A stretch of DNA of 64,000 nt from assembly GCA_022393335.1 (NCBI GenBank), contig JAJEKB010021580.1, positions 280,411-344,410 on the forward strand, given 5' to 3'. The number at the start of each line of letters is the position of its first letter. The stretch's first letter is position 1. The notes below the pieces were generated by a model. The model was given only the letters and a program-made list of their open reading frames with translations. It had not been told where the DNA came from and did not search any database. Positions 51,843 to 63,391 of the stretch are shown here, piece after piece. This stretch comes from Macrotrachela quadricornifera (taxonomy: Eukaryota > Rotifera > Eurotatoria > Philodinida > Philodinidae). The position numbers were made by a program, and so were the translations under genes.

Positions 51843-52811
51843 TTAGACACCTGCATAATCAAGCAGGATCAAACTAAATGCCATTACACACATTCCAAAA
51901 AGTATGGAATAAGTAACTTTATCTTTTGATAAACAAAAATGATGTGCTGTTGGAATTAATTCTTTAATAGAAATCGTTACCATCATACCAACAACTAAGC
52001 CAAACATAATTCCATTTATATTGGCATTTAATCCATCACCCGCAATCAACCAACCAATAATTCCTCCCAAAGGTTCAGCAAGAGCAGATATGAATGTCCA
52101 ACGAAAAGCTTTGAGTTTGGATCCTGTAGCAAAATATACTGGTGTTGCTACTGCAATACCTTCTGGTATATTATGTAAGGCAATAGCAATGGCTAATGCC
52201 ACACCCAATTTTGTATCCTTCATAGCTCCTGTATAAGTTGTAACACCTTCTGGAAGATTATGAATTGCAATTGCTAATGCAGTCAATATACCCATTCGAT
52301 TTAATGTTAGTTTGGTTGTCACATCTGTAAAATTTTTCTTTTTACTACGTAGGATTTGTGTTTCAACGGAATCTGACTCATGTTCTGAATCAAGTTGAGA
52401 AAACGTTTGACGAAAAGCATTTATTTTGTCTATATTCAGTTCATGATCAGCATCAGGAGATATTTTATGAATAATAGAATCGATTAAAAGAATTATTCCA
52501 GCACCAATAATAAAACATACTGTTGCAAATACTTTGCTATTTGCTTTACATATGCTATCACAGGCTTTTTCATCTTTTCCACTAAGTCCTTCTTGAAATC
52601 CGTTCACGCTTTCTCCAAAGATTTCCGCTAATGCAATAAAAATCATTACTCCAGCAGCTATTCCAAATGTAACACCTAGACTGGATGGATTAGCAAGATG
52701 TACTAATTTTTTATTGAAAATTACAAATCCTCCAATACATGTTGATAATCCTGCTGCAATATTCAAACAAAATGCTAATAGAATTTTCGTTTCAGTTGTA
52801 TTTTTTTCCAT
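51843..52811 (-). CDS. ZIP-family divalent metal (zinc) transporter, ZupT-like, 322 aa
   Basis: A single-exon, intact frame with about eight hydrophobic segments. Metal-pore motifs are present: HNLPEG at 184-189, HNIPEG at 213-218 and AEPLGG at 245-250, plus ALAEIFGES at 60-68. The cytosolic loop between TM3 and TM4 (about 113-172) holds scattered His and acidic residues. Members move Zn2+ or other divalent metals into the cytosol across the plasma or organelle membrane. The sequence PVYFATGSKLKAFRWTF with AEPLGG is typical of the ZupT branch of bacteria, fungi and protists more than of most animal SLC39 proteins. With no intron, horizontal acquisition is possible but not shown. Confidence 0.93.
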   Translation of the reverse strand: MEKNTTETKILLAFCLNIAAGLSTCIGGFVIFNKKLVHLANPSSLGVTFGIAAGVMIFIALAEIFGESVNGFQEGLSGKDEKACDSICKANSKVFATVCFIIGAGIILLIDSIIHKISPDADHELNIDKINAFRQTFSQLDSEHESDSVETQILRSKKKNFTDVTTKLTLNRMGILTALAIAIHNLPEGVTTYTGAMKDTKLGVALAIAIALHNIPEGIAVATPVYFATGSKLKAFRWTFISALAEPLGGIIGWLIAGDGLNANINGIMFGLVVGMMVTISIKELIPTAHHFCLSKDKVTYSILFGMCVMAFSLILLDYAGV

Positions 52812-53539
52812 TATCGTTTTTCTAGTCTGATGATAGAATATAATTTCATTATTCTTTACATTTAGTTAAATTTTAGACTTACTTTCTCGTATTATTGGAA
52901 ACTAATGGGTTTTTATTTGATCAGCAGCTCTTGCTTGCTAATTGGTTGGTTAAATTTTTCTGTTTAATTTAATCTTACTGGATATCCTCTAAAAAAAAAG
53001 AAGATTTGTTACTAAATATTAGAAAGTTGATGATGCTAAGAATACGGAACTTTTCAAATTTCGTAAAATGAGAATAGTATCTCATTTTTCATATGAAATC
53101 ATTTTATAAAAAGTTTTTTTATTTGACTACTTTCTACATTCACTTTTATATAAGTGACCTTATACACATACAAGAAAAAAACGATAAAAAAAGAACAAGA
53201 AACCAAATATAAATGTGTCGCAATGTTAAAGTATGTGAGTCACATGTTTGTAACACATCTTTCCATTGATCAAAAAAATGTCGATTCATGCACATTCGAT
53301 ATTAGAAGCAAAAAAAAAGGAGAGAAAGCGAAAGCACATTAGCATTAAAAAGGAGGACAAGAAAAAGAAAATAATTCAAAGAAAGAAAAACTAATCGGTC
53401 TCCATGTGAGAAAAGGAAGAAAAAAAGAGAACAAACAATATATGGTACATATGCAAGCTGAAAAATCAGAAGATAAATCTAACGAGAATCAAATACGCCT
53501 ATATTTCCTACATGCCAATCAATATGTTAGTTTCACTAT
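52812..53539. other. Intergenic upstream of the ZIP gene
   Basis: AT-rich. A purine-rich stretch of gaaaaagaa words lies at about 53160-53440, with no gene. Confidence 0.45.
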
Positions 53540-54345
53540 TGCTTCTCAGTAATTAATTTTTATTTTTTAACTTCAAGAATACTACTAGTTTTCAACAATG
53601 TATACTCCATTACTGTCTGTGACTGGTTGCCAACGCTCTAATAGAGAAAGGATTCTACCTACGTAGAAGTCTTATGATTTTTAGTCGAAGAAGTTGGCAA
53701 CATCCGTTTTGAGGTTCTCATCCAAATAATGAGAAAGATGAACGAAACGAATGGTAATCTATTGAGAGCAGGTCTGGAGAGTAAGACAAATGTAGAAGTG
53801 TAATCGAACCAAACTTCAATAATTTTTCACGTGCTGAGTTTGCAATCTGAGGTCTGGCGTTATTACGAAAAAAATGAATTTTCATCTGATTCTCCTACAG
53901 TTTTTCTTAATTCGCCCAGATACGTTTTCACTACAGTATGAAACTATTCAAGTCGCTTTGCAAAATACCGTGTAGTCATCCTAAGATCTTCTTCGGTAAG
54001 CTACTTTAAAAAAGCTATATCCACCTCTGATGGCCTTCCGAAATGAGGCAAATCGTCAAGTTCAAAGTTACTGTTCTTGAACCGATGGAATCAATGTTGT
54101 GTTGTGCAGATCGAGAGTACATCCTTATCAAGTGTGCTGCATAGATTGCTTGCTGCTTCCGTTATTTTGTCATCCAAACGAAATTCATGAAGCAGAAGTA
54201 CTCGAAGCTCTCTATGAGATATTCTCAATTCTAATTCGAGATCCAGATCCAGATCCATATCCATAGTTATGTTGTTTTTCGAAAGATATTTATATACCCT
54301 TAGTATGGAAACTTTTAGAACTTTTTCGACTGTTCAAGAGCAAGT
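53540..54345 (-). mobile_element. Decayed mariner element (copy 2)
   Basis: Aligns with the 27528-28478 element along its length. For example, gctctaatagagaaaggatt at 53634 parallels gctctggtagagaaaggatc at 27648, and cccttagtatggaaactttt near 54300 parallels cccttagtatggaaacttct near 28398. It has more indels and stops than copy 1, and clear terminal repeats are gone. Confidence 0.8.
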
Positions 54346-55344
54346 ATAATGAAAATTTTTTATTGCATAGAGAGGAATGTTAATATTTATGTTTTAACAT
54401 TGTTAGATGTACTATAGTTAAAACTAAACCATCCTATGAAAAAGGGTAAGTTCTTTCGAATATAAATAGTTTTTTTTTGATTTATATTGTCCAAATAATA
54501 TCGTATTCTGTAAAAAAAATAATTTTTTATTTAAATGTTAACATAAAAAGCTTTGAGTAAAACTGCATTAAATAGCATTTTATCATGAGAATGAACATGT
54601 AAATGTTTATAATTTAGTCGTATAACTCAATGGTCTAAATGATGGGAAAGTAATACATTGCACGCATGTTCCAATATAGTCTTCATCCTTGCATGTCTCC
54701 ATTTGGACTAGTCTAGATTCGTCTAGTACACACAAAACCACACCCTCTAGTCTTTGTCTCAAAAGTCCTTGTCTAGGACAAGTCTACATACTATAGCCAA
54801 CAATGTCCTGTGTCAACCGACTTCAGATCAGTTTTAGACGAGTCTCTCACGAACAAAAAAGACTGGACTGTGGACTTATAATGTCGCTCTTCAATTATGT
54901 GACTTAGAAAGAATTTCATAACAGCCAAAGATTCCGGACTGGTCATGCCACAGTCAAAATTAAAATAATCTTTTGAGGACCACCTATTTTTCAGCAAAGA
55001 AAATAGTGTTTAGTTTACATTAAACTATTAAATATGTAAGATCATTAAGGTCATAAACAGCTGCATGTTTCTTCTCATACTTTTCTTTTCTTCTCTCATA
55101 TAAATTCTTTCAAATATCCTTTGTTCTTGCTGCTAAGATATAGTGATATCATAATTTCTCTCTTCTCTTTTGATCTTTTATTTTTCGAGAATGTTCCCAT
55201 CCTTTATTAAGCATATATATATATATATACTTTCGTTTTCATTAACAAATTTACGTTGTTCGTGAATTAGCAAAGGATATCATTTCTGTTGCGAACTTGT
55301 ACTCTTTATTTCTTTATACCATTTTTACAATTAAAACTAAAAAA
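54346..55344. other. Intergenic upstream of the piggyBac relic
   Basis: AT-rich. A (TA)n run lies near 55215-55230. Around 54690-54790 a cluster of gtctag/gtcctag words occurs. No gene recognised. Confidence 0.4.
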
Positions 55345-56947
55345 ATGGAATTTTATAGAAATAATGAAGTCAATGACGAGTCTTATAATTCATATGTCAG
55401 CGATGATACCAGCGAGAGTGACTTTAATTTCGACTGCGATGAACTAGCCGATAACTCTTGGATAACCTTGAACTTTCTGATGAATATTTGGATGTATATG
55501 CAGAGGAGCTGAATTCAATGAATGAAAGTAATATCACAGATGGCAGCTTTACCTCAATTTCTCTCAAAGAGTGAACTCCAGTTTCAGTCTTTAGAACCTT
55601 TCTTTACGGAAGAAATTCTAAAACTGGTTACTGATCAAACAAACATTTATGGAAAAGAAAAGAAACGAAGTAACAATCAGAAGAAAACCAGTAACTGGAA
55701 GGATGTGAGCAAAAAAGATATTGCATCGTTTCTCGGGTTGATTATTCTAATAGGCATCAAAAATTTACCAAATATAAAACTTTATTGAAGTAAAGATATG
55801 GTGCTCCATAATACATTTATTTCTTTGATCATGTCAAGAGATCGCTTTCTTCAAATTTTTTATAATTTACATTTGGTTGATAACTCATTGAAACCAAAAT
55901 GAGAATCTAAAGACTACAGTAAAATTTACAAAGTTAAAAATTTCACGGAGAAATTTTTAAAAAAATTATAACTTTGCCCGCTATGATACAGTCGACAACA
56001 GTATAATAAAATTTAAGAAAAGATCAAGTCTCAAGCAATACTTGCCTCTAAAACCAATAAAAAGAGGTTATAAAGTTTGGTATTTATGTGATCTAATCAC
56101 CGGTCATTTACTCAACTATCAAAATTATTTAGGAAAACAGGAAACCTACGGAAAAGAAACACTTCTAGGCGAACATGTTGTTTTTGATCTTATCTCTGGT
56201 CATAATTTCCAAGGGAAACATCTATATTTCGATAACTTTTTCACTTCTCTCAGATTATTAGAAAAGTTGAAGTCATAGAACATAAAAGCGTGTTGAACTA
56301 TCAGACTAGATCGAGCGGGTATTCAGTCGGGCTTTGCCAAGAAAAACAAAATGGAACGCGAAGATTACAAGTCAATGATTACATCGAACAGCATTGTCTT
56401 CATATGAATGGACAGCAAACAGGTATTTTTTTTGGCTTCAAATTACCATAAAGACAACGAAGTTGTTCTGATTTCCCGTCATTTAAAAAGTGGTCAACGT
56501 ATTACAATCGACTGTTTGAAAGCAGTAAAAGATTATAATCAGCTTTCACATGAAGTTGACCAACTTAGCCAACGAATGTTGTGCTACAATCTCGATTTCA
56601 AATCTAAAAGGAACTGACTGCGAATATTTATTTATCTTGTAAATGCATCTATTTTCAATTCATTCATCTTTTATAATCAGTTAGCTCAAGATAAGTTACC
56701 ATATTTAAACTATATAATTTCACTGGCGAGGTCTCTCTGCTCTGGCAGTGAACGAATAAGTCGTGGAAGACCTCTTTCCGAAAAGAATTTTTAACTACCA
56801 TCACCAAAAATTGTCTTTAATTTTGACAATGAAGTGCAATTGCCTGTGACAGCAAAAAGAAGACGTGCTTATTGTAGCACCAAGAAAGCAGATTTTCGAT
56901 CCAATATCGAATGCATTACTTTATATAGCTATTTTGAGTTAAAATAA
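55345..56947 (+). pseudogene. Broken piggyBac-like transposase
   Basis: Pieces in order: an acidic N-terminus (55345-55512); LEPFFTEEILKLVTDQTNIY and DIASFLGLIILIGI (55560-55785); SRDRFLQIFYNLHLVDNSL near 55840; the first catalytic Asp in YDTVDNSIIKFK near 55985; LPLKPIKRGYKVWYLCD near 56045; the second in KHLYFDNFFTSLRLL near 56220; the third in WMDSKQVFFLASNYH-like sequence near 56408; and a Cys-containing tail (KRRRAYCSTKKADFRSNIEC) near 56855. In-frame stops follow IKLY (55786), SLKPK (55900) and LEKLKS (56276), and frames shift near 55440 and 55970. Terminal inverted repeats at TTAA were not identified. Confidence 0.9.
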
Positions 56948-57561
56948 AATAAAAAGTTTAAAAAATGTTTTTGCGACTAATCTTTTACCCTCCATAGCGG
57001 TTTCAGAAGAGCTACTGATAAAATAACCATTGGAATAGAGTATGGGTGCTTGCAATATGCTAAAAGTACGGTAAGACCGATCAAACGCACACTTGAGTTT
57101 TAGGGCAGTTTCTTGAGGGGAATAGGGGGATCACTTTGGAAAAAATCTAGTGACCTTTTCGTAATACCGATGTAGCTCGGTCAAAAAATATCGTAGAGAG
57201 CTCGAAGACATTTTATTTTATAGAGAATTGTTCGCTCTATAATTTTCCGTAGTTTAAACAAAACATCATTCTCGGGTTGTAGACGACCAAAAGCTAAGGG
57301 TTGATTTTCTGGAAATCCTCCAGTGATCATTCACTGCTTTACCACATCTTGCCTACCTAATTCTTTTCAATATATTGTCTAGAGATGGAAAAAGAATTTT
57401 ACCAAAAAAATTCTATTTTTTTATATTTTTTGAAAATCATCGATTTTATAAGTCGTATATCTCGGAATTATCGTGGTGAAAAAAATATTTTTTTTACTAG
57501 TCGACAGACGATGAAGTTTATTACAAGAATTGCTCTTAGAGTTTTTGAATTTCATGCTTCC
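56948..57561. other. Intergenic, nothing recognised
   Basis: The flank downstream of the piggyBac relic. A short frame at 57385-57633 has no recognisable motif. Confidence 0.4.
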
Positions 57562-57567
57562 TTTATT
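57562..57567 (-). terminator. Possible polyadenylation signal of the F-box/GRDP gene
   Basis: Reads AATAAA on the minus strand about 120 nt after the stop codon. Confidence 0.4.
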
Positions 57568-57688
57568 TTCTTCAATCGTGTTCTACAAATAGCCATTCCA
57601 GTGACCAAGGGAGGGGAAGGAGTAAAGGGTTAAAATGAAATTTTGTTCATGATTAAATAAAACGGAAAGGTTTAACGTATAGAATATG

Positions 57689-59410
57689 TTAATTATTCCA
57701 ATCGAAGTCATCATCAATTGTATTCAATAAATGATCTGTCATAATATCAGCTTCAAATTCATTTTTCCAAATTTTATTCGCTTGATACTGTTCTTCTTTC
57801 ATTTTGTCATCTTCGATCATTGGCCATGGATCATGATAAATAACATAGCCAACAAGTCGAATACAATCAGATGCATAATTCAAAGGTTCTTCCATATGTG
57901 AATGCCACATAATGTCGATCTAGACAAAAAAATTCTAACTAATTATAGAGAATATTTTTCTAATGTTAACTAGTTTACAGCATATGTTGGTGGTATAAAA
58001 CCATTTCCACCATTCAATGGATATTTAGCTGCCATGTATAAAAATCGTTCATATGATTTCTTGAGTTTTTTCATTGCCTTAGATTCTAAATCAATTCCTT
58101 TCGATATATTATGATAGTATTTACCAACACCAGCCTGTACGAATGCATTTGACATAAATTCTTTACATAAATCTAACCATTTATTATCCATAATTAAATC
58201 ACCTTCAGTAAATGAAAAAGGATTTTCATAATTTTTAGGTAAATCAGATGAAAATTCAAATTGAGTCGTATCCCAATAAGAATATGTTGGATCTTCATCC
58301 TTATTTGAATCGAACCGATAATTAGATGAATTGATCATAATATTATTTGTTTCTTTGTTTAATGGTAATGGACAATATTGTTCATTGAATTTTTGCTCAT
58401 ATAAATAACAAGTATCTCGAAATGCTTGTTCTTTTAAGTGCTTTTCAATATTAGATATCAATAATGAATGATTAATAACTCGATGAAATAAGCGAAGACA
58501 ATCAGATTGATAAATTTCTGGTCGTAAAATATGTGTTTGCCAAACAATCTCAATATCCAATGTTGGAACAAGTAATATATTTGATGGATAAAATGCTTTT
58601 AATTGCATAAATCTATAATATCTTATTATCATTTGTTTTAAAATAATTGATTCTTCCCATTGTAAATAAAATATAGATGCTTTTTCTAAAAGTTTTATCA
58701 GTTCACGAGCTGTTTTTTCAATATCAACTGACAAATTAATAGTCCTAAATAATCGGAAGATTATATCATTAAGTATCAATATTATGTTAAAGATTGATCA
58801 ATACAAGTATTCAATAATAGAAAAATAAAAATTTATTCTTACATTGATGATGATGAGTTTGGATGTTGATGAAAGCCACCAATAACTTCAAACTGATGCT
58901 TACCAATTGGTCGAATTGGATATTCTAATATTATTTGTGTCCGCATCAAACATGCAAGTCGATAGTGATTACGACTTCTCTTTAATTGTGCATTACGTAA
59001 ACACTTCGTATATATCCAATTCATATATATATGCTTGACTGATTTTGAATATAATCTTGTAGATGCTATTTAATATATTTTGAATTAATATACCATCAGC
59101 AAAAAAAAAAGAAATAGAATTTACTGCTGCATTTTAATTCCCAAATTTCATCTTGATCAACAATCATTTTAAACCGTCGACAAACCAATGAAACATTACA
59201 TAAATCATGTACACAAAGAGGTTTAAATATACGTAACATTATTTCATTTGGAATTTTAATAAACTCAGATTTTAACAGACCGTCTCGTATTTCATTATAT
59301 GACCAAATATGTTCCCAAGTAATATTCGGAGCAGTAAATTTTTCCTCGATTGGTTTTGAATAAGAAGAAAATCTATCTCTGTCTCTATGGGATCGTAAAA
59401 TATCTTCCAT
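57689..59410 (-). CDS. F-box protein with GRDP-like (DUF1399) domain, 501 aa
   Basis: Exons 59410-59125, 59065-58843, 58744-57979 and 57919-57689 sum to 1,506 bp, 502 codons, with GT-AG introns of 59-98 bp. Residues about 52-92 are an F-box (IPNEIMLRIFKPLCVHDLCN, then VCRRF and IWELKC). The C-terminal ~330 residues match the glycine-rich-domain-protein-like family: LLVPTLDIEIVWQTHILRP, the mid domain, NGFIPPTYAIDIMWHSHMEEPL across the last junction, then LVGYVIYHDPWP. F-box proteins usually recruit substrates to SCF ubiquitin ligases through Skp1; whether the GRDP part is the substrate receptor is unknown. The start ATG at 59410 follows an acceptor-like AG by 8 nt; an upstream in-frame ATG at 59452 would add 14 hydrophobic residues and is less likely. 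Confidence 0.9.
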
Positions 59411-62173
59411 TATACAATCTAAATAAAATAGATGAAATATTCTCTTTAACATATGATTAACATCAACAATAACATATCACTTTCTACAGATATTGCTTAA
59501 TAGATGTTATATGTTCAATTATTAATGTGTCGAAGATTAATTGAACAGTTATACTAAAAAGTAAATTAGATAGACTAGTATGAAACTAAGATAAAATCAA
59601 TGAAAATTATATGATTAACTGATTTCTATTTCATCCTTTTGAAGAAAAAAAAACAAATATTCTCAATATGTTTTTTCAAGTGACATCTAGTAGAACTTTG
59701 TTAGGAGACTTTAGAAAAGATGAAATAGAAACAGACAATCGTATTATTTTCATCTATTTCTGTGTGAAGTGTGTATGATCAATTTTGAACATCACTAAAT
59801 GTCACAATAAGTTATGTCATTTTTAGTTGTTAATCTAAATAAAGAAAAACGTATTGTTTATCTAAAATAGAAGAGATTTTCATATCAGTTAATATTAAAA
59901 ATCTTTTAAGAATATATTTTAATATAATTTTTCATTTTTCATTCTTAATACATTAATTGATTAATTTTGAAATCTACATAAAAAAAACAAAAGATTTGTA
60001 TGCTTAAATATGTTAGCATAAATTATCAGTACTAAAACCTTGTAAGATGTTTATTTCTGTGTGCTCAGTCTTATTTGTCTTCGTTCTACTTGGGATGTGA
60101 TGAGGAAATTTTTGTTTTTTTTTCCTTTTCATATAGACATAGTTGATAATGCATTATTCATTTTTTTCCCAAGATGTCAGTCAATATTATTTACCAATGA
60201 AAATAAATGTATTTAGGTTTAGAAGATTTCATATAAACATAGTATAAAAATATGGAAATTATTTTGCGATAGGTTTTAGTTATTCAAATAAAGATTTCTT
60301 TATATCATACAATCTTTAAAAAAATATTTTTTTTATTTAAACAGTTCCAGACAAGAGACAAACTGAATGAAAAAATATTATTTTTACATGAATATCTTTT
60401 ATGAAAGTAATATTTATGAATAAATAAGAAATTCATCAAACCATTATAGATTTATTCGACGATATTTCAATTGATTCATGTACTTGATCATCCTTTGATG
60501 TAACAACTGAACATTCATTTTTTTTTACATCATATAAGATAAATATAAAAAAAACATATAGACCTAAATTTTGTTGAAATTAATTGAAATAATAATTTAG
60601 ATTTTCAAAATAATAGGATAAAAATAATATTAAGTTTTACAGAGTCTTATTTCAAATTATTTTAAGTATATGTTTACTGTTTTATTTTGAACAAGAAACA
60701 TTTGGTATGTTGATGATCTATATTGAAAAGCTATCCTAGTCAAATTAATCATCAAATTCGAATAATTACTCAATTATTTTCATATGTATTTATACTTTTT
60801 ATGTACTTAACTGAGTACTGATACGAATTGTTTCTATAAGATGTATTCTCTGACAAGAGTATAAGTATTAATATATGACCATTTTCTAAGAATTGATTCG
60901 TATTGATTTAATTAAATGGTTATTTGAGAAATAGAAAAATAATTTTTTATTTTCAACTGATTTATATCAAATTAATTTAATTATTTTTTGTTCATTCGTT
61001 TTTTTAAATTGGTAACTTCAATCTATTTATCAATCTAAAATCTAGTTTTGTTTTGTAACGATCTATAATAATGGCTATTGTTATTGCATATTTTTATTTT
61101 ATTAATAATTTATCATTGTCTTTTTTTCTTCTTATTGATATTATATATTTATCAATACGTGTTTTTATTTCTTTTCTATTTTCTTAAGAGAGGATCCATG
61201 AACCCATCGAGTATCAGGCCATATATTGAAGCACTCGTCAAAACTGTTTTTTTGATTTAATAGTGTCATTTTGTTCAGCATCGTTGAAAACCTCCAAATC
61301 CAGATTTTTAGCGCATTTCGAAGAGCTAGTGAAAAGTTAACTCAATTTTACTGTCAAACACTCACGAGGTCATTGAAGGAATATCATCAAACCTCGTGCT
61401 CATAAACTTGGAGTATTTTTAGTTACTAAGAAATTAATGAAATTTTTCGTGTTATATACCAAAAGATAGAGCGTCGAAAGTTGAACGAAATTACCTATTT
61501 ACATATTATGTTTGCATGGATTAATATAGGATGGTTTGCCAAATACTGTTCATGGGTGGTCATTTTTTGAACGAAAAATATGGCAATTTTTGAGAGTATA
61601 TTGGCTGACATTCAGCCATAGTATGAGTATCCATATTGAATTTGACATACGTTGTAAAACTTTTTCTCCTCTACAAAATGGTTAGAAAAACATTGAAAAA
61701 GTTCTATTACCAATGAGGTCAAAAATGGTCCATAATGTGAGCCAAATAGATAGAATTTTTAGAAAAAAAATTATTATGGATATTTTTTTAATGAAAAATG
61801 AGACTTTTTTTTAGGATATGAAGTACTTCTGATATTTTCTGCATAAGTATTACATATGCTCTGGTTTGTGGGTGCAACCATGTGAAATGTCGACTAACTA
61901 TAATATTAACTGAAAAGCGCATGAATAGCTCGAGAAACGCCACAAAACAATGAAAAGAGTTAGGTATTTTAATTTTGATAGATTTCTTTTAAGTAAAACA
62001 GAATATAAATTCAGTTCCCCTTTTCAATCTAAATTAGCTACATATTCCATCACATATATTTAATGTGTTGAATACAACTATTTTTTCATCACATATGCAA
62101 GTTACATATTCTCGTTAATTTTGATTTAAATGAATGAAGAAGAGACATTAAAATTATATATTATTATTAACTA
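59411..62173. other. Intergenic, nothing recognised
   Basis: About 2.8 kb of AT-rich sequence. The part at 61190-61960 is less AT-rich and may be old repeat, but no ends or protein similarity were seen. Confidence 0.45.
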
Positions 62174-63391
62174 ACAATGGAGGTATTTGAGGTGATAAGC
62201 GAAAAAATGGGACCTATTCGTGTCAAATGAAAGCTCTCATTGAAAAAACTAACAAGGTTAAAATATTAGCGGCCCTTGGCTTATCTAGAAGGAGATAGTC
62301 AATTTTTATGGTACGCAACATTTGAGTATATAAGAACCATAGTATTATTTACATTAATTTTTCATTCAATCATCTGAGTATTTCAGTGGTAACCTAAAAG
62401 AATGTTTTTAAAATTTATCAATAGCATTAACATCATAATAATGTCAATGACTTATGGAAATTCAGTACTGAAGAGATGAAAAATAATATATATGATGTTT
62501 TGAAAAATCGTTTTAATGTATAATTTGAAATAAAAGTGCATTGGTGCTTCACTTAGTGGTCTATTGTTCATTTCTTTGCAATTGGTATTATGAAAACACA
62601 AATAAAGATACTATCTAATAATTATTTTTTCTCATTTTCTGCTACATTAATCGAAATGAAAAAATCGAACATTATATTCATATTAATCGAATAGAAATGA
62701 CTACAAGTGATTGCCAATATTTCGTCAACATACACTCTGTTATTCATAATCAATTATCAGCTTCACAATTTAAAAATCTCATTAAAAATGGATTCGTACA
62801 AGCTCGAATAATATATGAGATAATTGGACCGATAGAAAAACGGCAAGATGTTTGCTTCAAATTTTATAATCTGTATTGTTCAATTAACAGGTGCAATGAA
62901 AGAACGCTATTAATGTGTGCTTAGTGCAAAAAAACTTTTTGCTACTACCATTTGATTGAAGATCCACATCTGCATTTGTAACATATTTATTAAAATACTA
63001 TATTATATCATATATTGTTATCAGTTGAAATAAAATCGAGCTTATTGATAACCTTGAAATTCTAATAGCTGTTTGCTAATCTTTATCTATATTATTACAG
63101 CTTAAACTCCAGAAGTCATTGACATTATTATGATGTTAATGCTATTGATAAATTTCAAAAATATTCTTTTAGGTTACCACTGAAATACTCAGATGATTGA
63201 ATGAAAAATTAATGTAAATAATACTATGGTTCTTATATACTCAAATGTTGCGTACCATAAAAATTGACTATCTCCTTCTAGATAAGCCAAGGGCCGCTAA
63301 TATTTTAACCTTGTTAGTTTCTCAATGAGTGCTTTCATTTGACACGAATAGGTCCCACTTTTTCGCTTATCACCTCAAACACTTCCATTGT
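62174..63391. mobile_element. DNA element with ~279-bp terminal inverted repeats
   Basis: The left arm 62174-62452 starts ACAATGGAGGTATTTGAGGT and is repeated inverted in 63114-63391, which ends CCTCAAACACTTCCATTGT. The arms match closely, with few substitutions (for example agataagccaagggccgcta near 63281 is the exact complement of the left arm near 62270). The 660-bp interior holds one 75-codon frame (62697-62924) without recognised similarity. No target duplication is obvious. Non-autonomous. Confidence 0.88.

Noticed and set aside
54615..54700. taactcaatgg resembling a tRNA A box, with gttccaata downstream
   Set aside because: The B-box-like part is poor and no cloverleaf forms; at most a decayed tRNA-derived repeat, too weak to annotate.
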